DNA from: Panagrolaimus kolymaensis
Lineage: Eukaryota; Nematoda; Chromadorea; Rhabditida; Panagrolaimidae
Direction of reading: 5' to 3'
NCBI GenBank assembly: GCA_028622995.1
Contig: JAJQJQ010000006.1
Coordinates: 8,060,001 to 8,124,000 of the forward strand
DNA length: 64,000 nt
Notes under the pieces: generated by a model
What the model saw: the letters and a program-made list of their open reading frames with translations, nothing else
What the model was told of the DNA's origin: nothing
Databases searched by the model: none
Position numbers and translations under genes: made by a program
Part shown: one piece after another, positions 46,507 through 62,410 of the stretch
How the letters are laid out: every line of letters begins with the position of its first letter
Numbering within the stretch: position 1 is the first letter of the stretch

Positions 46507-47106
46507 ATATTGTAATTACCTTATTTGTTGACTAATAAACTTTTGTATTTATTTCTGAAGTAACATGAGCCCAATTTGTCTTTATATTTTTATTAAATCC
46601 TCTTTGCGAGGATCTCCAAAAATTTTACTTTGAGACTCATATGAGACTCTGTATTAAAAAATTGCACAAAGGAAAAAAGACGATGACACCTTTTTGCAGT
46701 AAAAGACCAATGATCTTTTAATGCAATGGCATAGTCTGTTAGACGAAACGAGTGACACTCTCTCGTTCCATATTTATGTTAAAAAGAAAAAACGTAAGAA
46801 CATGCGTTCTTTCAAATTTCAAAAATTGCAAGAAAGTTCAATGTAAAATAGAATTTTATTTTGTGAAATTTTAAAAGTTAAAACGCTTTTCGTAGTCTAT
46901 AAAAATTCAGCCAAAATCTCTTCCAAAAATGAAAAAACACTTTGTTTTGTTTTTTCGTTCTCTACTTAATTCAAGTTAATTTTAACTTTGAAATTTACAA
47001 AAATACTAATCTAAAACATTTATGAACAAAGTATCAAATGCTTTAAAAAAATTATTTATTAAATTTAATGATAACAACAAAAATAAATTAAGCTTTTCTT
47101 ATTCCA
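46507..47106. other. Intergenic spacer between convergent genes
   Basis: 600 bp between tail-to-tail genes, with AATAAA-like motifs near 46532. A short GAGACTCATATGAGACTC palindrome lies at about 46634-46651. No gene recognised. Confidence 0.5.
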
Positions 47107-48271
47107 TTACACAGATTTTTTAGCTTCTTTGCTTCGTCGAGATGAATCATATCCATCAAAGAACAGCGCCAAAAATACTACGATGATTCCGATCTTTTGA
47201 TTTTGATTTAAAGGATTTGAAAACAGGATAACTGACAGCACGACACTGATAAGTTTTCGAGAAGTTGTAATTATTGAAAGCGTTAATGGACCAAAATCGG
47301 AAACAGTTTTGAAGATGAACACCTGAAATAATTTCTTGTTCAAAACAAAATTTAACGCTTTGAAATTTACCTGTCCACATGCACCAGCGATTGAGAGCAA
47401 TCCAATACGTTGAAGAACAAATGGATACCTTTGAACGAAATGAATAAATTTTAATAAATCATGTGAAAGCAAAATCGAGCCACAAAGCATGACACCGGAG
47501 AAAAGGTTCATCCAAAACATCATTGAATACTTCTCTGTTTTATATCCACTTCTCATACGTTCTTGTACAGTACCAGTTACACCATCCATGAATAGCGATA
47601 ATAACTAAAAGATGCATTTTGGGATTGTAAACATCAAAGAATAAAAAGCTTACCAATAAAGCTTCACCTGTGCCAAAATTGAGTACATCAAACTTGCCAG
47701 AATGTTTAGGTTTGTACATAAATATTGCCATACCGCCAACGATGAAAGTAATATACAAATATTTTCTCCAATGATATCGTTTTGATGCAAATAGAACTCC
47801 AAAAAGTAATACCGGAAGAGGCTTGCATGATTTGCAAAGCACCTAAAAAGTACCGTATTAAATTATGAGATCAACGTCAAAGAAACAAACTTGTGTTGGA
47901 TATGGCACGAATTCTAGTGCTGTGTTACTTGAGACCATAGCAGTTGTATAAGAAGCAGCAGCTAAAGCATAATAATACCATGGAACTGCATCGATTGTTG
48001 CTTTTCCACGAGGTTTAAAAAGGAATGCCACAAAGCAATAGGCTAAACATTGAACGAATACCAGCTCTTGCATATAAGTAAATTTCTCTTTTTGAGGACC
48101 ATATGAATCTCGTGTTCTGAAATTATTATGTTATTATAAATAAAAATTGTTAAAAAAAACTTACATTTCTTCTTGAAGAAGACTGAAGACTGTATATGAA
48201 AGCACGACACCTCCACCAGAGAAGAAAGCATTTAAAGCTTGTTTTCCAAAACTTTCATGTGTTGAAGTCAT
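47107..48271 (-). CDS. SLC35B1: SLC35B1 endoplasmic reticulum nucleotide(-sugar) transporter
   Basis: This 323-residue carrier exchanges nucleotides across the ER membrane; the family is described as a UDP-sugar or ATP/ADP exchanger. Exons: 48271-48165, 48116-47891, 47842-47654, 47604-47371 and 47322-47107. About ten hydrophobic helices are visible, with the family motifs N-T-A-L-E-F-V-P-Y-P-T-Q-V, K-S-C-K-P-L-P-V and T-T-S-R-K. Length matches the human protein. The C-terminus ends K-E-A-K-K-S-V, a dilysine KKxx ER-retrieval signal, which supports ER location. Confidence 0.93.
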
Positions 48272-50551
48272 GGATGATTATTTGAGGTAATAATGATAGA
48301 ATAAAAATAAATAGTTTATAAATAAATAAATATAAAATCGTGGAATTGTAAAAAAGAAATTACACGTCACTGAAAAACTACGAGCTAAATGCTTTTCCTT
48401 TTTTTTTTTTTTTTGATGAATGAAGAACTTTGAATTAGTGTAAATATTGGCCAAACGTGGCCTCTTTTTTTCACTTTCATTAAAAATATTTCAATCAAAA
48501 ATACAAAAATACGTCTGTGGTTTTCATGTTTTGTTTTTGCAATCAAAATTTCTTCCCATTTTATTTTTTTCAAACAAATATAGTTTTTTTCTGTTTACTT
48601 TTTTGATAAAATCTGTTTCAACTTTATATGAGAGAACTAGAAACTTTCAATTATTCCGGAACTCTTTTTTTGTTGTTTTAGAGAATTGTTGATGACAGAA
48701 CCTCGAACCACTTCAACAAAAGACTGTTGTTGGTCGCAGCAGCGTCGACGACATTTTTTTTCTTCGATCGGATATTGTTCTCCCTTTTTTTCTATATTGC
48801 ATTAAAATGTTTTAGGGTGGTTGTGTGTCAATGTAAAAAGCAAAAAAAGAAAGAAAGAGCGCTTTTGCTTTCTTTTATGCCAATGTCCATTTTGTTAAAA
48901 ATGTCTAAAAAAAGAGAATTGAGAGTTTTTTGACGGTCGCTTTTTTCTTTTTCGTTCTTCCAGCTGCTTTTAAAGCTGGCGACTGGCTGCTAGCAACAAC
49001 AACGACGACACAATTTCCGACGATGAAGAAAAGGAAACCAAAAATGAAGCAGCTTTTTCCCGTCGTTTTTTTTACGCGTTATAGCGTGTTTGTCCATTTT
49101 TTTAATATATATCTTCAAGTCCAAAAAAAAGTCGAACTAGAAAAAAATTTTTTTTAGTTAGTTGGGAGCTCAGCAGGCGTCCCTTTCTTTTTTCTTCTTC
49201 ACTCATCATCTCCGGTTTTATTTTATTTTTTTTATCCCAACACAACAAAAGATAACAAGAAGTAGTAACATAAATTTTGTTCATTTTTTAGTTATTTTTC
49301 CTGAAAAAATAAAATGTTTCTATGGTTTTTAGTTGGCTTCAATCTTTTTTTTTATTTTACGGGAAAAGACCAAAAAAATTTAAAAACAAAAAAAGAAACG
49401 CCGATTTTTTTATTTATTTCTCATGTGAGTCGTTTAAGCGGAAATGCTGCTCAATATATATTTTTTTCATCATGTTTGTATCTTTTTTGGTTCTCTCGTT
49501 TTTCAAAAATACATAACATGCATACATATAAAGTTGGGAGGATGACAGCAGTAGAAGTGAGGTCACGTTTCTTTTGGTCAGTCATTTGAAAAATAATAAT
49601 TCACATTGCATTTCCTAAAAAAAACACGAGTAAAATTATGGAAGTTAAAGTTAGGAAGAAATTTTTTTAGTTTAGGCATTTTTGGCTTTTGAATATTTTT
49701 TATCTTTTATTAGAGCTAATTTTAACTAACACTAAATTTTAAAATTTTAATCCTGGAAAAATGTAATACTAAAGCTAACTTAATGAGCAACCCTATAACT
49801 TTTCTAACTACCGTAACTTTTCTCAACAAAATACTTTTTTGTTTCATTTTTTTTCTAACCTCTATCTTTGCAAAGATTTTTTCTTGTTGTTTGCCTTTTC
49901 CATTTCACCTAAACCTTTTATTTTATTTTTTTTCGGTCGGGGATAGCCTCGTTCTTTTGTGATTCATCATCAATTCATCATGGATTCAATTTTTTTCTCC
50001 GTCTTTCTTTTTATTATTTTTTTTTGTTACTCTGACGACTTCATGAATGTCAATTTTTTTTCTTTCATAAAAGTTTTTTTTATTGATTTATATCGTTTTT
50101 TTCTTCGTGGTTCCCGCTTCTTTTTTTAAACTGAATTAATCACATAATTTTTTTGATCATCTTTATTTACTTTTTTTAGCCATTCGATACTCCTTTCTCT
50201 GCTTTTTCATTAACTGATTTGGTGGTGAACGGAACGGACATTCACACAACTTTCAAAAAAAAAAAAGGAAAAGCGAGAGTGAGAAATATAAAAAAAAATA
50301 ACGTACGTAATTTTTTTACAATCGTTTAATGATCGATTGAGAACCATCATCACCCATCAACATCATCAAAAAAAGCAAGCAACAGCCTCGTCACTTATTT
50401 TTTCCCCTTCCTTCTTTCTTCAAGGTGGTCAAAGCGGAAAAAAACTTTATTATTATTTAAAGAAAAAGTTATCTTTTTTTGTTGGTAGAAATTTAGAAGG
50501 CATCTTTTTGATGCATTCAATTTTTTACCAAATTTCCATCATTTTTGTGTA
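48272..50551. other. Long T-rich divergent spacer
   Basis: 2.3 kb between the SLC35B1 start and the MAP4K start, dominated by T-runs and TTC/GAA tracts. It could hold regulatory sequence or a non-coding leader exon of the kinase. No coding exon, RNA gene or repeat is recognised. Confidence 0.5.
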
Positions 50552-53684
<3,133 letters not shown>

Positions 53685-54191
53685 ATAAATAAATATAAAT
53701 GATTTTATCAACTTTTTTTGAACTCCATCGTTTTTTCAAAAGCAATAATTTATTCAATTTTTGCAAAATTTAAGGGTTTTTCTTATAATTTTTTTGTCGT
53801 TGCTTTTTTTTTGCCACTTTTCTTTGAGCTTCTTTTTTTGTGAATTTGGTTGGTCGTAATTAATTTATTAGGTATTTTAATGTTCACTTTTTTCATTTTA
53901 TAATTTTATCTAAAAAATTTTTTTGATCGCCGTCTTTCTGTTATTTGTTTTCCATCATCCGTCCATCAGATTTTAATTTTTTGTTTTTACATAAAATGTT
54001 TTATTCAAATTTTGTCTCAAAATTTTTTAAAAGTTTTATTTATTTTTGACATTTTAATTTCAAGTATAAAAGAAAACACACATTTTGATTGTTAAAAAAA
54101 ATTTATTATTAAAAAATTGAATATTAATATTATTAATTACATAAAAAATAAGCGAAAAAATACAAAGTTTCATACAAATTCAATTAAATTA
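53685..54191. other. Spacer between convergent genes
   Basis: Roughly 500 bp of T-rich 3' flanking sequence with an AATAAATAAAT motif at the kinase stop (53683-53695). No further feature. Confidence 0.5.
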
Positions 54192-56292
54192 TTATTTTCT
54201 TTTCTTTTTCTTCGATGATTTTTCAATTACCACTTCTTTGCTTTCGGTTTTGGCTGCTTCTTTTGATGGACCATTTGAATTTGACTTTGATCCTTTTTCT
54301 TCTGAATTGTTTGGAGTTGAATTTGTTTGAATTCGTTTGATATTGTTGAAACAATCAGGATTCATTTCATGAGCTGCTTCCATAGCATTGGCTGGATATC
54401 CAAATGCATTGCGTTCTTTGATGGTTGAATTACGCCTCCAAAATGGCAGTTCACGTCTAAAAAACAAAAACATATTTAGTTGGAATTATAAACAATAACT
54501 AAACTAACCGAAATATAGCAAGAGCATGACGCCGAATTTCATCAGGATGATTGAGTGAGAATCCAACAACAAGCAACAAAGCCATAGAATATTTTTGAAG
54601 ATGTTCTTCGTCGACAGGAATTGAATGGCCAAATTCGAGTGCAAAACATGTGAATCGAATGTATTCAGGTGTGTCAGGTTGATGAAGATAATTTCGAGTT
54701 GTCTTTGACATTTTCATTGCTCTACCATCCTTGTCAAGTTTGAGATCATGTTCTTTTAATTTTTCAATTGCTTTTGCCCTAGAATAATGAAACCATAAAT
54801 TTGTTGTTGCTAAAACCCAAAGAAAAACATACACAAGCTGATTGATGGTAATAAAGACATCACCGACGAGGTTACATAGGAGCGAAATTTCAACACTAAG
54901 AAGCTTCTTCTTTGGATCAGGTTTATAATCCCTAAAAATAAGTATAATGATGACAATAAACTCGAATAATCTTTAAAAAACAAACTTTGCCAATGATTCA
55001 ACCATTTTCTTTCCAATCAAGCCGTTTCTTTCCATGGATTTATAATGAACTTCGTATGCTGTATTCTTGTTGAGGGACCTTTGAGATTCCACGCTATCCT
55101 TGAATCGACCACGCATTCTGCTTCCAGAGCTTCCAGATGCTGTTTTTAAACGATATGCCCATGGGTTTTGTTGTTGTTTGAATTTCTGTGGAACTTCAGG
55201 TTCAGCTATAGGTTCTTTCGATTCTGTAACAGGCGCAGGAAGAGGAGGAGGCAGTGGAGGTTCTTTTGTAGCTTCGGTGGGTTCCTTCTTTGGCATTGAT
55301 TTTGGTGGCTTAATTTCATTTGGAACTTTCTTTAAATCTTCTTTTGGAACTTTAGCATAAGGAGCAACAAACTTCTTTGTTTCTTCCACTTTTAGAGGTT
55401 TCACTTCTTTCTTTTCATGTTGACTCTTTGCCGTTTGTTTGACTTCATCAGGAGCTTCTTCTTTTCCATGTTTAGAAATGATGACCACTTCTTCCAAAAC
55501 TTGATTCAAAGCTCGCTTCTTCTTGGCTGCTTTTTTCTTGTAACATTTTACAGCACTAAAATGGTGGATATTACTGAAGGAATAAAAAAAATGGAAAAAC
55601 TTACATAACAACGATGATAATGACGAGGATGATCACAACAACAACAACGACGATTACAATCCATATAGTTGATCCATTTGTAGTTGAAGCTTCAGTTGAT
55701 GAGAAAATGGAATTTGATGACGAAGTTGGCGTTGTTGTCGTCGTTACCGGTGGAACATAGATCTTAGCATTGAGGATAGTTACTGGACATGATGATGGCG
55801 AAATCTCACGAATATCGATTGTTATTACGTTATCTTTATCAAAAGCAGGATCACAGCTGGAATCATCTTTACCACAAAATGATGCTTCGTCATATTTCAT
55901 TCTAATATAAGGACAAGAATTTATTCCTTTCTTAGAGATGTTACGAGTTGTAAGTACGATGGTGTTTGCATCACCTTCGAGTTGAAATCCACAAAAATTT
56001 GATTGACATAAACTCGCTGCAACATCATCAGGTTTTGACGAATTGTAACAAAACTTAACCCTAAAATTTATAAATTTAGAAAAGAAGAATAAAAAGAAAA
56101 TACTTACTTTCCCTCGCAGTTTTTCAAATCAACTTGAACATCCAAATGACCATTTGCAAGAACCAATTGAGCAATTCCAGGAGACAGAAGCTTCACACCA
56201 TTTGCTATTTCTTCAAAGATTTGAGGAACAGATTGAGAATTCACGATAATGACGAAGAGAAAAACCAAGAACGATGAAAATGAAACACGCAT
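54192..56292 (-). CDS. Single-pass membrane protein of unknown function, 614 residues
   Basis: Six exons (56292-56108, 56060-55605, 55555-54986, 54931-54833, 54778-54509, 54456-54192) join in frame. Signal peptide (M-R-V-S-F-S-S-F-L-V-F-L-F-V), a Cys-containing ectodomain of about 160 residues with V-T-T-T-T-T-P stalk, one transmembrane helix made almost only of Ile/Val (residues about 185-215, split by the exon 2/3 border), then a basic stop-transfer K-C-Y-K-K-K-A-A-K-K-K-R. The cytosolic part carries a Lys/Glu/Pro-rich linker and a folded-looking domain (about 410-540, P-E-Y-I-R-F-T-C-F-A-L-E-F, H-P-D-E-I-R-R-H-A). It ends in K-K-K-K-R-K. No family recognised. All six exons keep phase, so one gene is more likely than two. 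Confidence 0.65.
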
Positions 56293-58507
56293 TTTTGATT
56301 TCTTTCGATCACTATCGTTGATTGCAACAATTTAAAAAAGTTGGAAATGAATAAATTTGAACTTTTATATTTGTTCATAGTCAATTTTTGAAACAAATTT
56401 TGCAAGAATAAAAAAGTGTAAATTTGCATATAAAAAATGATAATCTTGGAATCGTCTTTAAAGTTTAAACTATGATCAAGATTAAATATAAAAGGTCCTC
56501 GTCTCTTAATGAGCATGCATGTAGTTAATAAACACAATAAACTTTCTTTCATTTTTGCTTTCATAATTAGTTTTAGTATCTTATCTCAAAATTTCCCTCC
56601 AAAAATTTGTAATTTTTGCACAAAAAAAACTTTTTTGTTCTTTTTTTGTTGAACTCTGTAAACAAGTATGAATCTTTTTAGTTTCGACGTGTTTTTTTGT
56701 TATTCCTGATCTTTGTTGCTTCAAGAGATAAGTAAAGTTGAGATGGATCTCTTATATAAAGCTTCTTGAAGATATTGGTAAAGCTGCTCTCTTTCTCTCT
56801 TAGAAACTTTAGCATTGTAAGTTATAGTTATGGCGGCAAAGCTAGGTAATTTTTACTATTCTAAATATCGTGATACAAACTTTTTATAAAATGGACGTTG
56901 ACCTTGAACTTACTTTAATCCTTCTTTTTTCTCTTTGTTTTTCAACTTACGAATAAAAAAATTTTGTCATTTTTTAAAGCTTTTTCATAGAGAGTAACTA
57001 ACGAACTAATGAGAAGGTTGTAATTTTTTAAATTTTAAAGTTCTCAAAAAAATTAAATAATAAAAGCTTTTTAAGTACAAATCATTCTAAGAAAATTACG
57101 TAATAAATAAAAATATAAGTCATTCGTTAGCTAAAAATTTTTGCAATTTTCTTTTTTATTAACAGAAAAAAATGTTTTGAGGTTGAGAAATATTCACACG
57201 TATTTGAAGTGAACCTAATTTCATTTCCTTTTACAAACATAAATGCGCTCCTAATTTTTTTTTATTATTTCTTCTTCATCAATTTATTTTTTATTTTTAT
57301 TTTTTGTTTACAAAATGCAACAGTTCTTTTTTTCTTTCAACCAATAATAAAGCTGTCAAAAAACCACACACAAAAAACCAGTAATAAAATAAACCAACAA
57401 CACAGGTAGGGAAGGGAAAGCAAGAAACAACAGTAGCAAATGATGTGGTCGACGAAGAAGATGATGATCGATGACTTTCCAACCTCACAACAACATCTCT
57501 TTCTCTCTCCCACTTACTTTCGCGCAAACACTAAAACCAATAAATATTATAAAAATGGGAAGAAAAAAAGAGAGAGTCCAATGTTTGTTTGCGTAAAATG
57601 TTTTTTCCGATAGAAAAAAAAATGTTTTGTTTGTGGTATCAATCAAAAAAAAAATAGAGAGGCAGAGTTAAAAAGAATTACTTTCACTTTTCTATCCTCC
57701 CATCTCTTTAAAATAAAAATTCAGATTAATGGGAAGAGTCAGGGGAATGGAGAAAAAAGGTATAAAAGTGAAAGCACGTTTTTTTGGAGTTGAATATGAA
57801 ATACTGCGGCTGATGTGAATGTTTTTATTTTTTTGTTGTTTTGCTTTTTTTGTTGTTGTAGTTAGTTGGTTGTTGCACTATTTTTAAAATATTTATATGT
57901 TTTGTGTCCAAATTTTGCGTGGAAAAGCATCGATGGTTTCTAAAAATTTTTTTATTATTTAATTGATTTTGAAAAAATCCCTGATAATTTTGGTCGAAAT
58001 TTTATTTTTTTGCTTTTCTCATTTTTTAAATCAAAACATTTATGGATTCAACAGAAATCAGAACTTACTTTATTTCTTCCAAAACTTTTTTTTTGAACAT
58101 ATTTTCGTATATTTTTATTGCTTTTTTTTTAGCCTTTTCCATAATATGAAAATGCTATTATTCGCTTTTTAAAAATTTCGGGACAACACTTTGAACATAA
58201 AAAGAGAGAGAAAAATAGTCATTTTCGATCTTTCTTTTTTCTTTTTTAAAGCAACTCAAAAAGGTTGAGTGTTGTTTTTGTTATTTGTTCGTACAAAAAA
58301 AACATAAAAGTTAGAAACCCTCTTTCTCGAGTTTTTTGCAACAAAAATCATCAATGATGCATGTGTTTACTTTTTCATACCATTTTGTTTTTATTATTAC
58401 GTGTATGTGTTTTACTTTTTTTACAAAACCAAATATAAACCGAGCAAATCGAAATATTGTAGTTTTTGTAAAACTTTAAATTCAAAATTTTAGCGAAAGA
58501 AAAAAAA
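56293..58507. other. Long divergent intergenic spacer
   Basis: 2.2 kb of A/T runs between the membrane orphan (-) and the superoxide dismutase (+). Purine-rich GAAAGAGAG patches occur near 57560-57770. No gene, RNA or repeat boundary recognised. Confidence 0.5.
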
Positions 58508-59597
58508 ATGACGAACGCAGCTTTGATATTTTTAGTTGCTGCCTTTTGTGTATCTTATATTTCAGCAGCTGATGGTTAGTTAGTTTCGTGATTTAAATTT
58601 TTTGTAACGACTGATAAAAGAAATTAAAAAGCTAAGAAATATTAAATTTAAAAAAGTACTAGATACCGTAATTTTATTTTTTGATTCAAAACCCATTTTG
58701 ATTCGATTTGAAAAATTAGAATTAGTGGAGTAACGATAATAATGACCTTCAGTTTATGCAACACAGTAATAATTAATTTTCCAATTTTATTTTAGTTACA
58801 AAAGCCCAAGCTATAATTTACAAAGATGGTGATAAAAGCCAAAAAGCCGGTACAGTTACTTTTGAAAAAATTGATGATACACACATTAAAGTATGGCTTT
58901 AAATTTATTTTTTCTTCCTTAAATAAGAAATTTAATATATGTAGGTAACTGCCGTAATTTCTGGTTTATCCCCAGGTCAACATGGTTTCCATGTTCATGA
59001 AAAAGGAGACCTTGGAGGTAAATGCACTGATGCGGGTGGCCATTTTAATCCTTACAATATGTCGCATGGAGCTCCAACTGATACTGTTCGACATGTGGGA
59101 GATCTCGGAAATATGAATGTTTCCAGCGATACAGATGCTCGTTTTGAAATGACTGATACTGTTATTACATTCTCCGGTAATACCAGTATCATTGGTAAAG
59201 GCTTTGTTATTCATGCAGGAGTAGATGATCTTGGAAAAGGCGGTCAATCGGATAGTCTTACCACTGGACATGCTGGAGCTCGGTGGGGATGTGGCATAAT
59301 TGAAGGTATTTAGAAAATTCTAAACACAATAGCACCTTTCACTTTTCCTTCCTTCGTTTGTGTGTGTTTTATTTGTATACATAATTTTCCTTTAAATAAC
59401 AATTCGTAATTAATGAAGTCCACCAACAACAACCTTTTTCCTTCTATCGCTTTTCATTCCTATGTATTTTTTTTCCATCTGTAGCAAAATTATGCGAAAA
59501 AAGGTAAATTATTATTTTAGAAAATGGTTCCAATGGACAATGGTTAAGCTTTGGAAGTTTAATCTTTGCAGTAATTTTTACTGTAATGAGTCGATAG
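58508..59597 (+). CDS. sod-4: Extracellular Cu/Zn superoxide dismutase, SOD-4-like, two C-terminal isoforms
   Basis: Exons 58508-58574, 58796-58890 and 58945-59313 encode a secreted Cu/Zn SOD that converts superoxide outside the cell. A signal peptide (to about residue 21) precedes the SOD domain. Metal ligands are all visible: H-V-H, H-F-N-P, the bridging/zinc histidines in S-H-G-A-P and R-H-V-G-D, the zinc Asp, and the last His in V-I-H-A-G. The dimer-type C-terminus ends G-C-G-I-I-E-G-I at the stop 59311-59313. A donor inside the last codons (GTATTT at 59306) can instead splice to an exon at 59521-59597, replacing the final residues with a hydrophobic tail (W-L-S-F-G-S-L-I-F-A-V-I-F). That would anchor the enzyme to the membrane, as described for C. 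elegans SOD-4. Confidence 0.9.
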
Positions 59598-60284
59598 AGC
59601 TGCTGCCGCTGAAAATTTGAGTACCTTATAAATTTTACACATCGCTTATAAATACATATTTTATATTTGTTTTTGTTGTTGAACATTTTGGACATTCCTA
59701 TATAATAATCACAAAATAAATGCTTTTATTATTATTTTTTTAGCAATAAAGTTAGCTTTTTTTAAAGTTTCTAGAATCTGCTGGCATCAAAGGAATAAAC
59801 AAAGTTTTATCAAATAAAGTTTTACATAGCCAAATACATAATTCCATTTTTTTCATAAAGTCATTATCTTTCTTCGAAGATATTACTCAAAGAGTGCGAT
59901 CCTTTCTTTAATTTGCTCAGCCATTTTTTGCCACCACAACTCGAATTCTTTTCTTTGTTAATCAAAAAACTTGGGGCTTTGCTAAAATATTTGCGCACCT
60001 TTCCATTACAGAGTCTCGTTGTAAAGTTTTTGGAGATTCTTACAAAGAGGATTATTTTTTATTAACAAAATAAGCAATTCATATTTGCATTCTCAGTTTC
60101 AACTGCGATTACGAATAAGCAAATTGTTCGTTTCATATGTAACTTAAAGAATTCGTATGTTGCGTGTTATATCTCGAATAATGTAAACTCATTTAATAGG
60201 CTTGCAAACATGGGGGTAAAAACTTTATACAACAATAATAACAGATAAACACAAACAAAGATAATGTAATGACATCAAAGATTT
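59598..60284. other. Spacer between convergent genes
   Basis: About 0.7 kb of 3' flanking sequence, with AATAAA motifs near 59717 and 59745. No gene recognised. Confidence 0.5.
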
Positions 60285-61141
60285 TTAAAATTTCTTATCA
60301 AGTCTTGGTTTTTTAGCTGAAGAAGTTTCAAGTTTTTGTGCAGGAGGCTTGAAATTTGCACCTCGAAAAGGCTCCAATCGTTTGGTCTTCTTTTTAACAA
60401 AATCACGCCATGAACCGCGTCGAACATCTCGAGTTTCTTCATAATTTTTCTTAAATTCTTCTTCTAGTTTACGCTTTTCTTGTGCAGCTTGAATTTCTTC
60501 ACCATATCTTCTCTTTTCTTCCATGGTTCTTTCTTCCAACATTCGACGTTTCTTTTCACGATCAGCAAAAACCTACAAAAAAGAACATTGATATCTTCAC
60601 TCAAAACCCTTTCAAAACTTACTTTAGTTACAGTTGCCCATAATGCTTTCTTATATCCATCTGGATCATCTTCAGGAATTTTATCTGTTTGACCATCTTT
60701 TCGAAGTTTTCGCTTCTTCTCAGACATAACAATCGCCAAACGAGCTCTAGCTTCTTCATACATTTCACGACAGCGTGCCATTTCATCAGGATCTTCAAGT
60801 AATTCCATAGACTTTTTGACCTTAAAAAGTATGAACAGTTTTATAATAACATTCACAAAATTTAACAATAAAAGCAAACCTACAATTTCAAAAGCACGCT
60901 TAGCTTTTTCACTATCATCTAAATTTCGATCAGGATGGATAAGAAGTGAAAGCTTCTTGTATTTTTTCTTAATAATATCAATATCAGCTTCTGGTTCAAC
61001 TTGAAGAACTTCGAATGGATTCAAATTGAGAAAAGTTGCACCAGGACGTAGAAGCCTTTCTATTTGTTGAGAAGAAGTAAGTGAAGCATCTTGAGCTTCA
61101 GTGGTTTTGAGATCACTATAAAATGCATCAAATTCTGACAT
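60285..61141 (-). CDS. DNAJC8: DNAJC8-like J-domain protein
   Basis: Three exons (61141-60884, 60820-60623, 60572-60285) encode 247 residues, close to the human protein (253). The J domain (about residues 40-105) has the diagnostic H-P-D in L-L-I-H-P-D-R-N. The C-terminal half is a charged single helix with K-R/E-E repeats and a basic tail (K-K-P-R-L-D-K-K-F), as in DNAJC8, a nuclear spliceosome-associated Hsp70 co-chaperone. The intron 1 donor is the GT at 60883 (GTAGGT). A TTTCAG acceptor abuts the ATG, so the mRNA is probably trans-spliced. The upstream cyclin T gene lies 490 bp away on the same strand. Confidence 0.92.
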
Positions 61142-61151
61142 CTGAAATAAA
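61142..61151 (-). promoter_or_regulatory. Spliced-leader acceptor abutting the DNAJC8 ATG
   Basis: TTTTATTTCAG on the minus strand joins the ATG with no gap. With a same-strand gene upstream, the site could take either SL1 or an operon-type leader. Confidence 0.5.
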
Positions 61152-61631
61152 AAATCAGTTAGTTTTTAACTACTCAAATTTATGAAATCAAAAAACGGTT
61201 AATAAACGCGAAAGTAAAAGTGTTCAATAAACTCATCAAACATTTGCTTGTTTTTAACAAATGGCGTTAAAGAATCACAATGCCAAAAACCATGCGCATC
61301 AATCAAATTTTAAAAAATGATAAAACTTCAAACGTTCAAGACACGACGCTGCTACTAACCTATTAGGACATTGACGAAGATATCATTCAATGTAATTAGA
61401 AAATTGTTAGGTTTCTTTACAAGGCCATAACTCGGGTAACCCATCTTCACTAACAAAATAAACTATAACTACAACTATCACATACATAATAAAGTTAAGA
61501 TTATTTCTCCAAAACGAGAGAACTCAATCTTTGTTGATATATTTCACAAAAAAATTCCAAAAAAGGTACACAATAATTTATTCAATGTTACATAAAAAAA
61601 AGTTAACAGACATTATAAAAAAAGAAACAAA
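61142..61631. other. Spacer between same-strand cyclin T and DNAJC8
   Basis: 490 bp between the cyclin T stop and the DNAJC8 start. It carries AT-rich 3' UTR-like sequence and the acceptor above. Longer than usual for a nematode operon gap, but not excluding one. No gene recognised. Confidence 0.5.
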
Positions 61632-62410
61632 CTAATCTAAGATTTCTCCTTCTTCTATTTCATCTTCAGGATCACGTTTTGGAAAAGGAATAATGGACAT
61701 AGGAGGTTTGATAGAATTCTTAACAGGAACAGCAGCTGTTGTTGATATTCGTTCCAACTTGTGATCATCTTCACGATAATGTGGCCGAGGACTGCGACGA
61801 TGACCTTCACGATAATATGGCCGAGGACTGCGACGATTTCGAGATTCATCATTATTAAATCGATGTTCATATTGTCGTTGCGGTGGAAGAGATTCTCGAG
61901 TAACATTATGTCGTCGTTTAACTATTTCATCATCAGGAATACGAGTTAGAATAGGATTACTTGACACAAGAGGTTTGATAGAATTCTTAACAGGAACAGC
62001 AGCTGTTGTTGATATTCGTTCCAACTTGCGATCATCTTCACGATAATATTGCCGAGGACTGCGACGATGACGAGATTCATCATTATTAAATCGATGTTCA
62101 TATTGTCGTTGCGATGGAAGAGATTCTCGAGTATCATTATGTCGTCGTTTACGCTCTATTTCAGCATCAGGAATACGAGTTAGAATAGGATTACTTGACA
62201 CAAGAGGTTTGATAGAATTCTTAACAGGAACAGCAGCTGTTGTTGATATTCTTTCAAGCTTGTGATCATCTTCACGATAATATGGCCGAGGACTGCGACG
62301 GTGAAGAGATTCATCATTATTAAATCGATGTTCAGATTGTCGTTGTGGTGGAGGAGATTTTAGAGTATCATTATGTCGTCGTTTACGCACTTGAAATTCT
62401 ACAGGTTTTC
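61632..62410 (-). repeat. Three tandem coding repeats, 234-267 bp period
   Basis: The motif GAGGTTTGATAGAATTC (plus-strand reading) begins at 61703, 61970 and 62204 (with one base of uncertainty), spacing the copies by 267 and 234 bp, both multiples of 3. The extra 33 bp in one unit is an internal duplication of an R-R-S-P-R-P-x-Y-R-E segment at about 61770-61835. High identity between copies points to recent duplication. Confidence 0.8.
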
